NCBI GenBank assembly: GCA_964655005.1
Contig: CAZZKE010000026.1
Coordinates: 1-34,521, forward strand
Reading direction: 5' to 3'
Origin: CAZZKE01 sp964655005
Lineage (GTDB): Bacteria > Pseudomonadota > Alphaproteobacteria > Rhodospirillales > JABHCV01
DNA length: 34,521 nucleotides
Position numbers and translations under genes: made by a program. Position 1 is the stretch's first letter; each line of letters starts with the position of its first letter. Below are positions 16,424-24,564 of the stretch, in pieces. Below the pieces are notes generated by a model. That model saw only the letters and a program-made list of their open reading frames with translations, had not been told where the DNA came from and made no database searches.

Positions 16424-17458
16424 ATGCCCAAAACGCCCGCCACGAACCACAGCACCGATATCGCGGTAATCGGCGCCGGCCCGGTCGGCCTGTTCGCCAT
16501 TTTCCAGTGCGGCATGTTGAAAATGTCCTGCCATGTGATCGACGCCCTGGATCAAATCGGCGGCCAGCTTTCGGCGCTGTATCCGGAAAAACCGATCTAC
16601 GATATTCCCGGCCTGCCGAAGGTGCTGGCCGGCGACCTGGTCGACCGGTTGCAGGACCAGGCAGCGCCGTTCGACCCCGCCTACCACCTGAACCAGCAGG
16701 TAACGGCGCTATCGAAAACCGGAGATGGCCGCTGGTCGCTGGAAACCTCGGGCGGGACGCGCATCGACGCCGGAGCGGTGATTATCGCCGCCGGAGTCGG
16801 CGCCTTCGGCCCGAACCGGCCGCCGCTGGACAACATTCGGGATTTCGAAGGCCGGGGACCCGGCCGGGGCGTGCATTATCTGGTCAAACGGCGGGACGAT
16901 TTCAGGGGCCGCCGGGTGGTTATCGCCGGTGGCGGCGATTCGGCGGTCGACTGGGCCCTGTCGCTGGCCGAGGTAGCCGAAAGCGTCGCCATCGTCCATC
17001 GCCGGGCCAAATTCAGGGCGGCCCCGGACAACGCCGAAAAACTTGCCAAACTGGCCGCCGACGGCATCATCGATCTGGTCGTCCCGTATCAACTGGCGGC
17101 GCTGGAAGACGATGGCGGCAAACTGGGCGCGGTGATTGTCGCCGACCTGGACGGTAACCGGCGCCGGCTGGAAGCGGATGCGCTGCTGCCGTTTTTCGGC
17201 CTGACCCAGAATATCGGCCCAATCGCCAACTGGAACCTGGACCTTGAACACAATCACCTGACGGTCGATCCCGCGACCATGGCTACCAGCCTGGCCGGCG
17301 TCTATGCCGTAGGCGACATCATAGCCTACCCCGGAAAACTGAAACTGATCCTGACCGGTTTTGCCGAAGCCGCCCTGGCCGCCCATTCGGTGCGCCATCA
17401 CCTGCACCCCGGCGAGGCCCTGCATTTCGAATATTCCACCACGCAGGGCGTGCCCTAA
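16424..17458 (+). CDS. Ferredoxin/flavodoxin-NADP+ reductase, thioredoxin-reductase-like
   Basis: FAD-dependent oxidoreductase of the TrxR-like ferredoxin-NADP reductase family, 344 residues. The FAD-binding GAGPVG (17-22) is followed by QIGGQLSALYPEKPIYDIPG, typical of this family. The NADPH-binding motif is GGGDSAVD (169-176) with the HRRAKFRA segment that reads the 2'-phosphate. The distal FAD motif is VYAVGDI. The CxxC disulfide of true thioredoxin reductases is absent, which supports electron transfer to ferredoxin or flavodoxin. A GGAG 5 bases before the ATG fixes the start. It is monocistronic and convergent with apaG. Confidence 0.88.
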   Translation: MPKTPATNHSTDIAVIGAGPVGLFAIFQCGMLKMSCHVIDALDQIGGQLSALYPEKPIYDIPGLPKVLAGDLVDRLQDQAAPFDPAYHLNQQVTALSKTGDGRWSLETSGGTRIDAGAVIIAAGVGAFGPNRPPLDNIRDFEGRGPGRGVHYLVKRRDDFRGRRVVIAGGGDSAVDWALSLAEVAESVAIVHRRAKFRAAPDNAEKLAKLAADGIIDLVVPYQLAALEDDGGKLGAVIVADLDGNRRRLEADALLPFFGLTQNIGPIANWNLDLEHNHLTVDPATMATSLAGVYAVGDIIAYPGKLKLILTGFAEAALAAHSVRHHLHPGEALHFEYSTTQGVP

Positions 17459-17460
17459 GG

Positions 17461-17472
17461 GACGCCGGCGTC
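17461..17472. repeat. Perfect 12-bp palindrome between convergent genes
   Basis: GACGCCGGCGTC directly after the stop of the flavoprotein gene reads the same on both strands and overlaps the apaG stop. It has no loop and no T-run, so a terminator role is uncertain. Confidence 0.4.
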
Positions 17473-17908
17473 AGTGAACCCGGTCGGGGCCATATGGACT
17501 GTCGAGCGAGAACGCCGGAATATCGACATCGAACAACGAGCCATCGCCGCCCAGCATCCGGTAGCTGCCCATCATAAAGCCCGATGACGTGGTGAGCGGG
17601 CAACCGCTGGTGTATTCGAAGCTGTCACCGGGCGCCAGCACCGGTTGCTGGCCGACCACGCCTTCGCCACGAATTTCCTGCAATACGCCACAGGCATTGG
17701 TAATTCGCCAGTGCCGGGTCATAAGTTGCACCGTATCGTCACCCAGGTTTTCGATAATCACATGATAGGCCCATACGTAAAGATTCTCATCGGGCACCGA
17801 CTGGTCGACCAGAAATGACGGCGTGACGGTGACCCTGATACCATAGGTCGTCTGGTTGTAGACACCGCCCGCTTGTTGCCCTGGTCGCCGCACGGACATT
17901 CCGATCAT
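17471..17908 (-). CDS. apaG: ApaG domain protein
   Basis: Small beta-sandwich protein of the ApaG/DUF525 family, often called a Co2+/Mg2+ efflux or ApaH-linked protein; its biochemical role is not settled. Diagnostic segments are GIRVTVTPSFLVDQS, the WAYHVIIENLG strand, LMTRHWRITNACG, GVVGQQPVLAPGDSFEYTSG and the terminal IPAFSLDSP. With the ATG at 17908 it has 145 residues, about 15 more at the N-terminus than most relatives; an ATG at 17899 is equally possible. No apaH is nearby. Confidence 0.9.
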   Translation of the reverse strand: MIGMSVRRPGQQAGGVYNQTTYGIRVTVTPSFLVDQSVPDENLYVWAYHVIIENLGDDTVQLMTRHWRITNACGVLQEIRGEGVVGQQPVLAPGDSFEYTSGCPLTTSSGFMMGSYRMLGGDGSLFDVDIPAFSLDSPYGPDRVH

Positions 17909-17970
17909 TGATTAGATTGGATTACATCTCACCTATGTGGGATATTTCGGCCCAAAACCAAGTACGTATT

Positions 17971-18834
17971 TCAAATATTTTGTGGTCGCCGGGCCAGTTC
18001 TATGCGGATTTCGACCCGCCGGTTCTTCGAATCCGGCACGCCGTCCGGCGTTTCAACCAATGGCTGGGCCTCGCCATGGCCGCGGACGGTAATGCGGCCG
18101 GCCGGAACGCCCAACTCGATCAGCCTGTCGCGGACATTTTCCGCCCGTTTCAGGGACAGCCGGAAGTTGTGATCGGGACCGCCGGAGCGGTCCGCATAAC
18201 CGCCAATTACCACCCGGACCCTGCCGACAGAACGGACGGCATCGGGGGTTTCCCCGGCGATGGCCCGCAGTATGGCGCCGGCGGCGGCTTCGACGCCGTC
18301 ACCCCCGGGGATGGCGTCATCCAGCTTGAAGAATGAAATAAAGGCGTTCGGCAGGGGATTTTCCGCATCGAACATGGCCTTGTAGAAACCATTACGGCAG
18401 GCCCTGATATGGGTCGGCTGAAAGTTTTCCTCCTGTTGCTCGACCCAGCAATCGAAACGGGCCATCGCCCGCGCCGCCACCCCCGGCCAGCGGTCGCGGG
18501 CCGGCTTGTCGAGCGAAACCAGCAACCGGTCGCGGGCGGTTTCGATCTCTCGCCGGCTGGCTTCGGGCAAATTCCAGCGCTTCAATTCCTCTGGTCCCGG
18601 CGACTCGCCACCGGCCGCCGCCCGGGCTTTCACGGCAAACCGGTCGGCGCTACGCAGGTCGCCCATTTTTTCGGCCTCGTAAAGGGCTAAATCCCTGTAT
18701 TCCCTGGCCAGCGCCGTGTCATATCCACCGTCGCCGGTAAGTTCGAGATTTTTCAGATTGGCGACTTCGCCGCCACCACATGCCGACAGCGCCAATAAAA
18801 CGGCGCCAAGGGATACTGTTTTCAATGCGATCAT
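17971..18834 (-). CDS. OmpA-family outer-membrane lipoprotein
   Basis: Predicted lipoprotein of 287 residues: an N-terminal hydrophobic stretch ends in the lipobox LSAC (Cys19) followed by GGGE. A helical middle part follows, containing a segment with two cysteines (FDCWVEQQEEN and HIRACRNGF). The C-terminal 80 residues are an OmpA peptidoglycan-binding domain, with VVIGGYADRSG (the diaminopimelate-binding Asp) and NFRLSLKRAENVRDRL (the conserved Arg) and a final SKNRRVEI. It should tether outer membrane to peptidoglycan like Pal. A GGGAG lies 7 bases before the ATG. It is upstream of apaG on the same strand. Confidence 0.85.
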   Translation of the reverse strand: MIALKTVSLGAVLLALSACGGGEVANLKNLELTGDGGYDTALAREYRDLALYEAEKMGDLRSADRFAVKARAAAGGESPGPEELKRWNLPEASRREIETARDRLLVSLDKPARDRWPGVAARAMARFDCWVEQQEENFQPTHIRACRNGFYKAMFDAENPLPNAFISFFKLDDAIPGGDGVEAAAGAILRAIAGETPDAVRSVGRVRVVIGGYADRSGGPDHNFRLSLKRAENVRDRLIELGVPAGRITVRGHGEAQPLVETPDGVPDSKNRRVEIRIELARRPQNI

Positions 18835-18934
18835 GACTGGACTCCCGAGAAATTAATCCGGTCATGATGGGATAAAACTATGGCGTGAGTAGGGTGTAAT
18901 CAGGCGAAAAACGGGCTTTTCAGTGGCAATTTTC

Positions 18935-19765
18935 TTACCAGAGAATATTTTTGGGCGCCAATGCCGACCCGCGCCGCCGGCGTTCGACCACCGGCAGAAC
19001 ATCCATATTGGGCCACAGGCCATCTTCCAGGGTGCGGGCGTAAGCCCCGGAAAGTCCCTTTTCGATCATGCTTGATGCCGCCGAACCGTAATCGTAATCG
19101 AGCGGATAAAGAGCAATTTCGATGCCGCCCGGCCCCGGCGTCAGCAGCGAATACCAGGTCCGTGGCGTGGCGTCATTGGCCGGCATACCGATAACGCCGG
19201 CGTTATGCCATAACCGTTCGCCGATAATCTGGGTAAAGGGCAAACCGCAATGTCCGGCGATAACGCCGTCGGCATCGAGAATATCGAGATCACGGTTTTT
19301 TGCGGCGACCGGGTCCGAACGGAAGATAAAGCGGCCAGGGTCTTCCGCCCCGCCGTGAATAACCGCCAGCCTTCGCCCGTTCATGGTGAACTCAAGCTTT
19401 CGGGGCAGCCGCGACATCCATTCCTTGTCGTCGGGCCCAAGCGTTTGCCGGGCGTGCCCGAACCATTGCGCCGACAAAACGTCGCAATCGCTTCCTTCCT
19501 CGAAACCACAGCCGCAATGGTCCCGGTTTTCGCCCAGGGCTTCCTCGCAGTTACCCATGACCACATGGATGCCGGCGCCGCGGATGGCGGTCACGGTGGC
19601 GGCGGCATCGCCGCAGTATGCGACGGTATCGCCGGTGCAAATGATCCGTTCGGGAGGTATCGTCAACCGGGCCGCGATAGCCAGTATCGCCGTTGTCGCC
19701 TGCCGGTTGCCGTATGGTCCGCCAAATACCAGAACGGGCCGGTCAACCTCGCCCAGACAGGTCAT
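18935..19765 (-). CDS. Metallophosphoesterase-like protein (divergent metal site)
   Basis: 276 residues with the order of motifs of the calcineurin-like phosphoesterase fold: an opening strand VLVFGGPYGN, CTGDTVAYCGD, VVMGNCEEA, LAVIHGG and AGHCGLP. Several usual metal ligands are changed: the opening DxH is GxY, GNHE is GNCE, and GHTH is GHCG. GD, N and the single H of IHGG remain. From memory, a GGPYxN opening occurs in other members of this subgroup, so this may be a family trait rather than decay. The ATG overlaps the stop of the radical SAM gene (ATGA), so the two are coupled. The substrate is unknown. Confidence 0.7.
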   Translation of the reverse strand: MTCLGEVDRPVLVFGGPYGNRQATTAILAIAARLTIPPERIICTGDTVAYCGDAAATVTAIRGAGIHVVMGNCEEALGENRDHCGCGFEEGSDCDVLSAQWFGHARQTLGPDDKEWMSRLPRKLEFTMNGRRLAVIHGGAEDPGRFIFRSDPVAAKNRDLDILDADGVIAGHCGLPFTQIIGERLWHNAGVIGMPANDATPRTWYSLLTPGPGGIEIALYPLDYDYGSAASSMIEKGLSGAYARTLEDGLWPNMDVLPVVERRRRGSALAPKNILW

Positions 19766-20721
19766 CCAGCGCCGCAGGAAGCGCCGCCCAGGACACAGAA
19801 TTTGGCGCAATGGGGATGGTTCAGCTTGACCATCTTCGTCGAGCCGGCCAGATCATGGCCCAATTCGAAAGCGCTGTCGTAGGGCAACAGCGTGCATGGC
19901 ACGACATGGGGCATGTCGCGGCCCCTGGCCTTGACCACCATGCGCGAGGTCGCGCACATCATCGATTCGGGCTCGACCCCCAGGATATCCCAGCACCGGC
20001 TGGTAATTTCCGGGACATCGACGGCGCTGTCCATTTCCGGAAACAACACCAGCGCCGCCGGATTGCCGGCATCCACGGGGATAGCTTCGCGTTCGAACAG
20101 GGCCCGATAGCCGGCGCGGGACACTTGATCCTGTTCGTTCCAGCGGGTGCGCCCGGCAACGGTAATATTAAAGCCGTTTTCGGCCAGCCACTTCAGGCCG
20201 CCCAGCATGGGCCGCCAGGTATTTTTGCCGCGCACGTCTTCGTGCCGCCCGGCGGTGAAATGGTCGACCGACACCCGCAACGCCAGTTTCGCCCCATGGC
20301 GGCGTTTTAAATCCAGCAGGGCTTCCATTTTATGATGCAGCGGTTTCATGGCGTTGGTCAGCACCAGCGTCCGGTAGCCGCGCGCCAGTGACAGCGCCAG
20401 CATTTCGGTCAGGTCCGGATTCATGAACGGCTCGCCGCCGGTAAAGGCGATTTCCTCGACCGCCAGGCCCTCCCGGTCGATTTCGTCCAGGTATGTCTTG
20501 ATCTCGGCGCCGGTCAGGTAGGCCAGCGCATCGTTTTTCGGAGTCGATTCCATATAGCAGTTGACGCAGGAAATATTGCACAGACTGCCGGTATTGAACC
20601 AAAGGGTTTTCAGGTGGGTCAGGGCGACGACGGCGCGGCGTTCGCCCTTGGCGGTCAAATCGGGGTCCCGGAACTTTTCGGGATCCAGGGAAGGTATTTG
20701 CGCCTGGCCGGGGTCGAACAT
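19762..20721 (-). CDS. Radical SAM protein
   Basis: 319-residue radical SAM enzyme. The cluster motif is CNISCVNC (C48, C52, C55), preceded by WFNTGSL. FTGGEPFMNPDL is the SAM-binding GGE strand, and VLTNAM follows. A C-terminal stretch with several cysteines (CWDILGV, MMCATS, PCTLLPY, HCAKFC, GASC) suggests possible auxiliary cluster ligands. The start at 20721 has AGAGG 5 bases upstream; an ATG at 20742 is an alternative. It is upstream of and overlaps the phosphoesterase-like gene, so both likely act on one pathway. I do not recognise the substrate. Confidence 0.78.
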   Translation of the reverse strand: MFDPGQAQIPSLDPEKFRDPDLTAKGERRAVVALTHLKTLWFNTGSLCNISCVNCYMESTPKNDALAYLTGAEIKTYLDEIDREGLAVEEIAFTGGEPFMNPDLTEMLALSLARGYRTLVLTNAMKPLHHKMEALLDLKRRHGAKLALRVSVDHFTAGRHEDVRGKNTWRPMLGGLKWLAENGFNITVAGRTRWNEQDQVSRAGYRALFEREAIPVDAGNPAALVLFPEMDSAVDVPEITSRCWDILGVEPESMMCATSRMVVKARGRDMPHVVPCTLLPYDSAFELGHDLAGSTKMVKLNHPHCAKFCVLGGASCGAG

Positions 20722-20801
20722 GGGAACCTCTGGTAAAAACATATTGCAATCAATGGCCCAAGTTAATGGAGCATCGCGATAAACAGCAAATAACAATTTC
20801 G

Positions 20802-20830
20802 TTAACTACCGGAAATACGCTATGTAATAC
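20802..20830 (+). promoter_or_regulatory. Possible promoter of tRNA-Gly
   Basis: TTAACT (20802-20807) and TAATAC (20825-20830) are 17 bases apart and each match the sigma-70 consensus at about four of six positions. Transcription would begin just before the tRNA at 20841. TTCGTT with TATGTA, also 17 bases apart, is an alternative reading. Confidence 0.35.
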
Positions 20831-20840
20831 GGCGTTTGAG

Positions 20841-20914
20841 GCGGGTGTGGTTCAATGGCAGAACGAAAGCTTCCCAAGCTTTAGACGGGGGTTCGATTCC
20901 CCTCACCCGCTCCA
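20841..20914 (+). tRNA. tRNA-Gly (anticodon TCC)
   Basis: A 74-base gene folds as a complete cloverleaf: acceptor GCGGGTG with CACCCGC, the D-loop TTCAATGGCAGA, anticodon loop TTCCCAA (anticodon TCC), and T arm GGGGGTTCGATTCCCC. The discriminator T and an encoded CCA follow. It reads GGA and GGG codons. Its last 12 bases overlap the 3' end of the MFS gene on the other strand. Confidence 0.96.
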
Positions 20915-22195
20915 GGTTCTTCTGTCATCGGGATTATGACGGCGTTCCACGGGAATGATGATTTCTTCCTCAGGCTCGCCGCGCGGGTCCATTTCGGTGG
21001 CGACCACGGAAGTCCGCGGTACCGCCTGAAACGGCACCTGGTCATCCATCGGCACAGCTTCCCGACGGGTCATCCGCCAGACCGCGAAAACGGCGGTGCC
21101 AAGCGACATGGCGGCGACAAAGGTAAACAGGCCGACGGCGCCCTGCGCCTCGATAACCGCCGCCGCCCCTAACGGTCCGATAGTGGCCCCCAGCCCATAG
21201 GCGATAATCAGGCCGCCGCTGGCCGGCACCAGGTCGGCCGGGTCGATATGGTCATTGGCGTGGGAGACCGACAGCGGATAGAGGGTAAAGCTGACGCCGC
21301 CGAAAACGGCGCCCAACACCAGCAACAGCGGCAAACTGCCGCCGACAGTCAGGATCATGCCGATACTGACGGCAACGGTCGCCAGGCAGACCCCGATCAC
21401 CACCGTGCGCCGGTCAATACGGTCGGAAATGCCGCCGATCGGCCATTGCAGCAACAACCCGCCGACAATCACGACGCCCATGAACTGGGTCGTCTCGGCG
21501 ATCGTTAATCCGGTCATCTGGGCGAACAGCGGGGCCAGCGAATAAAACGCGCCGAGAACCAGCCCCGAGGCGAAACATCCGACCATGCCGAGCGGCGAGA
21601 CGGCGTAGAGTTGGCGGACACCGAAGCGCCGCGGTTCGGGCAGTTCCGGGGCCTGAACTTTCGAGGCCGCCACCGGCACCAGTGCCAGCGACAGCAATAT
21701 CGAAGCCATGACGAACATGGTGAAACCGGATAATTCACCCAGATTGAGCAATAACTGGCCGACGCCCTGGGACAGGTAGACGGCGATCTGGTACAGCGAC
21801 AGGATGCGTCCCCGGGTACTGTTGGTCGAACGTTCATTGAGCCAACTTTCCGTACACATGGCCAGCCCGGCCATGCAGTAGCCCTGAATGAATCGTAAAA
21901 TACCCCAGGCGACGGGGTCTTCCAGCAGCGGATGGGCCAGCGTCGCCGCCGACATGACGCTGGCCAACACCGAAAACGCCCGGATGTGTCCAACCCCGGT
22001 AATCAGTTTATGGCCATGGAAACCGCCGCCGACTACACCGACAAAGTAGCTCGACATGACGGCGCCGATGATCCACGAGGGAAAACCGTCGATGGCCAGA
22101 CGCAGCCCCAGCAGGGTGCCGAGCGCGCCGTTGCCAAGATAGAGCATGACGCTGCCGGCCAGCAGCGCCGAAACTGAAACAAGGGTCGACCGCAT
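20903..22195 (-). CDS. MFS transporter, YcaD-like
   Basis: Major facilitator superfamily membrane protein of 430 residues with about 12 hydrophobic segments. The segment ESWLNERSTNSTRGRILSLY and the SHANDH motif in the second half are typical of the YcaD-like group. Its substrate is unknown. The start at 22195 has GAGGA nine bases upstream; a longer in-frame reading from 22258 adds 21 residues unlike the family. The tail after the last helix is acidic then basic and ends within the antisense of tRNA-Gly, so the last four codons and the stop are read from tRNA sequence. Confidence 0.85.
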   Translation of the reverse strand: MRSTLVSVSALLAGSVMLYLGNGALGTLLGLRLAIDGFPSWIIGAVMSSYFVGVVGGGFHGHKLITGVGHIRAFSVLASVMSAATLAHPLLEDPVAWGILRFIQGYCMAGLAMCTESWLNERSTNSTRGRILSLYQIAVYLSQGVGQLLLNLGELSGFTMFVMASILLSLALVPVAASKVQAPELPEPRRFGVRQLYAVSPLGMVGCFASGLVLGAFYSLAPLFAQMTGLTIAETTQFMGVVIVGGLLLQWPIGGISDRIDRRTVVIGVCLATVAVSIGMILTVGGSLPLLLVLGAVFGGVSFTLYPLSVSHANDHIDPADLVPASGGLIIAYGLGATIGPLGAAAVIEAQGAVGLFTFVAAMSLGTAVFAVWRMTRREAVPMDDQVPFQAVPRTSVVATEMDPRGEPEEEIIIPVERRHNPDDRRTWSG

Positions 22196-22340
22196 GAGAC
22201 ACAATCCTCGCCGAGGCAGTATAAAATCACCCCTAAACCAGCTTTGCCATTCAGGCAATAGAAGAATGAGTATTCACTTGTTTCGGCATACGCCGGCGCG
22301 ATAGGTTTGGGCCGTCCCCACTGGAACTTCAGGAAATTTT

Positions 22341-23588
22341 ATGAACAATCCGGAACAACCGCCTGCGCCTTTCGCCGGAGCCTTGGAAGGCCTGAAGGTG
22401 CTGGACCTGACCCGGATCCTGGCCGGGCCGACCTGCACCCAGTTATTAGGCGATCTGGGCGCCGACGTAATTAAAATCGAACGGCCGGGGGCCGGTGACG
22501 ACACCAGAAAATGGGGGCCGCCATATCTGAAGAATCCGGACGGCGAGGAACGGCCGGAAAGCGCCTATTATCTAAGCGCCAATCGCAACAAGCGGTCGGT
22601 CGGCATCGATCTGGCGCGGCCCGAAGGCCAGCGGCTGGTGCGCCGCCTGATGGCGGAATGCGACATCGTGGTGGAAAACTTCAAGGTCGGCGGCCTGGCT
22701 AAATTCGGCCTGTCCTACGATCAGGTGAAAGATGATTTTCCGGCCCTGATTTATTGTTCGATCACCGGCTTCGGGCAAACCGGGCCATATGCGCCGCGCG
22801 CCGGGTACGATTATCTGGCCCAGGGCATCGGCGGCATCATGAGCGTGACCGGCGATCCGGACGGCCCGCCGATGAAGGTCGGGGTCGGCATTTCCGATGT
22901 CATGTGCGGCATGTACGCCACGGTTTCCATCCTGGCGGCGGTACGCCATCGGGATATGACCGGTCATGGCCAGTTTATCGATTTGGCCCTGCTCGATACT
23001 CAGGTCGCCTGGCTGATAAACGAAGGCCTGAACTACCTGACTTCGGGGCAAGTTCCCAGGCGGCTGGGGAACGCCCACCCCAATATCGTGCCCTACCAGT
23101 TGTTCGACACCAGTGACGGCCACTTCATCCTGGCGGTCGGCAACGACGCCCAGTTCGGGCGCTTTTGCGACTTCGCCGGGGTCCCCGAACTGGCGGTCGA
23201 CGCCCGCTTCGAAAACAACAGTCTTCGCATCGTCAACCGCCAGCAGTTGATCGACCTGCTGATGCCGGTACTGCGGCGGCGGCCAAGCGAATACTGGATC
23301 GATGGCCTGGCCAAACTGGGGGTTCCGGCCGGCCCGGTCAACGATCTGGGCCAGGTCTTCGCCGACCGGCAGGTATTGCATCGCGGCATGAAAATTTCGC
23401 TGCCCGACGCCGGCGCCCAGGGCGGCGCGGTCGACCTGATCGGCAACCCCATCAAGATGTCCCGAACCCCGGTTACCTACCGCCGCGCACCGCCGGGCCT
23501 GGGCCAGCACACTACGGAAGTACTGAAAGAGGTTCTCGGCATGGATGATGCGGAACTGCAAAAACTCAAGACAGAAGGACTGATCTAG
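22341..23588 (+). CDS. CaiB/BaiF family CoA-transferase
   Basis: Class III CoA-transferase that moves CoA between carboxylic acids through an aspartyl-CoA anhydride. In 415 residues the opening LEGLKVLDLTRILAGP, GADVIKIE, NRNKRSVGIDL, and the catalytic Asp186 in GVGISDVMCG are all present, so it should be active. An AGGA motif six bases before the ATG fixes the start. It is two bases upstream of an FAH-family gene, so the two probably form a small catabolic operon. Donor and acceptor acids (for example succinyl-CoA with a C4-C5 dicarboxylate) cannot be told from sequence. Confidence 0.9.
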   Translation: MNNPEQPPAPFAGALEGLKVLDLTRILAGPTCTQLLGDLGADVIKIERPGAGDDTRKWGPPYLKNPDGEERPESAYYLSANRNKRSVGIDLARPEGQRLVRRLMAECDIVVENFKVGGLAKFGLSYDQVKDDFPALIYCSITGFGQTGPYAPRAGYDYLAQGIGGIMSVTGDPDGPPMKVGVGISDVMCGMYATVSILAAVRHRDMTGHGQFIDLALLDTQVAWLINEGLNYLTSGQVPRRLGNAHPNIVPYQLFDTSDGHFILAVGNDAQFGRFCDFAGVPELAVDARFENNSLRIVNRQQLIDLLMPVLRRRPSEYWIDGLAKLGVPAGPVNDLGQVFADRQVLHRGMKISLPDAGAQGGAVDLIGNPIKMSRTPVTYRRAPPGLGQHTTEVLKEVLGMDDAELQKLKTEGLI

Positions 23589-23590
23589 CC

Positions 23591-24463
23591 ATGCGCATTG
23601 TCGCGTTCGAGAAAAACGGCGACGCCGCTATCGGCGTCAGATTTGCCGATCGGGTGGCCGATTTATCGGTGCTGGCGCCCGACCTGCCGCAAACCCTGCG
23701 GGGCCTGTTGCAGGACCGGGCCCTGGCCGAGGTTGAAAAACGGGCATCCGCCGCCACCCGGGAAGACCTGTTGGCGCTCGCCGACCTGACCCTGCTGCCA
23801 CCCCTGCCGGACCCCCCGAAGATCCTGTGCATAGGGCGGAACTACGCCGAACATGCCAGGGAGGGCGGTGCCGAAGTGCCGCAATATCCCGATATTTTCA
23901 TGCGTTCCAGGCTATCGCTGGTCGGCGCCGGGCGGCCTATTATCCGCCCCGCCGTTTCCGAAAAACTGGATTTTGAAGGCGAATTGATGGCGATTATCGG
24001 CAGCCGCGTACACCGGGCCGACCCGGCCCGGGCGCTGGACGCGGTCGCCGGCTACGCCATCTTCAACGACGCCACCCTGCGCGATTACCAACGGCGCACC
24101 GGGCAGTGGACGCTGGGCAAGAACTTCGACAATACCGGCGCCTTCGGCCCGGAATTCGTGACCGCCGACGAACTGCCGCCGGGCGCCGCCGGGCTGTCGA
24201 TCAAGACCCGGCTCAACGGTCGGGTGATGCAGGATGCAAACACCGACGACATGGTTTTCCCGGTCGCCCGGGCGCTGTCCTTCATCACCGAGGCGATGAC
24301 CCTGGAGCCCGGCGATTTGCTGGCCACCGGCACACCTTCCGGCGTCGGCTTCGCCCGCACGCCACCGCTTTGGATGAAACCCGGCGATACGGTAGAGGTT
24401 GAAATAGAAGGGATCGGGACGCTTCGCAATCCGGTCGAAGACGAACGCCCGGCCAGGCCGTAG
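23591..24463 (+). CDS. Fumarylacetoacetate hydrolase family protein
   Basis: 290 residues with an N-terminal accessory domain and the FAH catalytic fold. ILCIGRNYAEHA opens the catalytic domain. The divalent-metal ligands are E129 and E131 (DFEGELM) and D160 (FNDAT), with the Lys of WTLGKNFD and GTPSGVGF near the end. Members cleave C-C bonds in acylpyruvates or decarboxylate oxaloacetate; others were named ureidoglycolate lyase. The neighbouring CoA-transferase hints at dicarboxylate or aromatic-acid breakdown. Its TAG stop is part of the palindromic element that follows. Confidence 0.88.
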   Translation: MRIVAFEKNGDAAIGVRFADRVADLSVLAPDLPQTLRGLLQDRALAEVEKRASAATREDLLALADLTLLPPLPDPPKILCIGRNYAEHAREGGAEVPQYPDIFMRSRLSLVGAGRPIIRPAVSEKLDFEGELMAIIGSRVHRADPARALDAVAGYAIFNDATLRDYQRRTGQWTLGKNFDNTGAFGPEFVTADELPPGAAGLSIKTRLNGRVMQDANTDDMVFPVARALSFITEAMTLEPGDLLATGTPSGVGFARTPPLWMKPGDTVEVEIEGIGTLRNPVEDERPARP

Positions 24464-24564
24464 ATCAAACTGCCTTGAAGTGGAATCACTTCAAGGCAGA
24501 TAATTTGATCGTTATCAAAGAATCGAGCAACTTATCTGCGTTTGCTTAAACACAGGTTGATCTA
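24461..24564. repeat. Composite palindromic element, copy B, bearing two stop codons
   Basis: The left 48 bases (24463-24510) are the cleanest copy of the dispersed palindrome: GATCAAA, then a perfect 12-bp stem TGCCTTGAAGTG / CACTTCAAGGCA around GAAT, then TTTGATC. The right half on the minus strand carries GATCAA and GCAGATAAGTTGC (24539-24527), like the right arm of copy A. The whole 104 bases begin TAGATCAA and end TTGATCTA. The first TAG is the stop of the FAH-family gene; the final CTA is the TAG stop of the DUF1641 gene on the other strand. Confidence 0.75.

Noticed and set aside
18935..19765. Calling the phosphoesterase-like gene a pseudogene
   Set aside because: The frame is intact and translationally coupled, and the altered motifs are consistent across the protein rather than randomly decayed.
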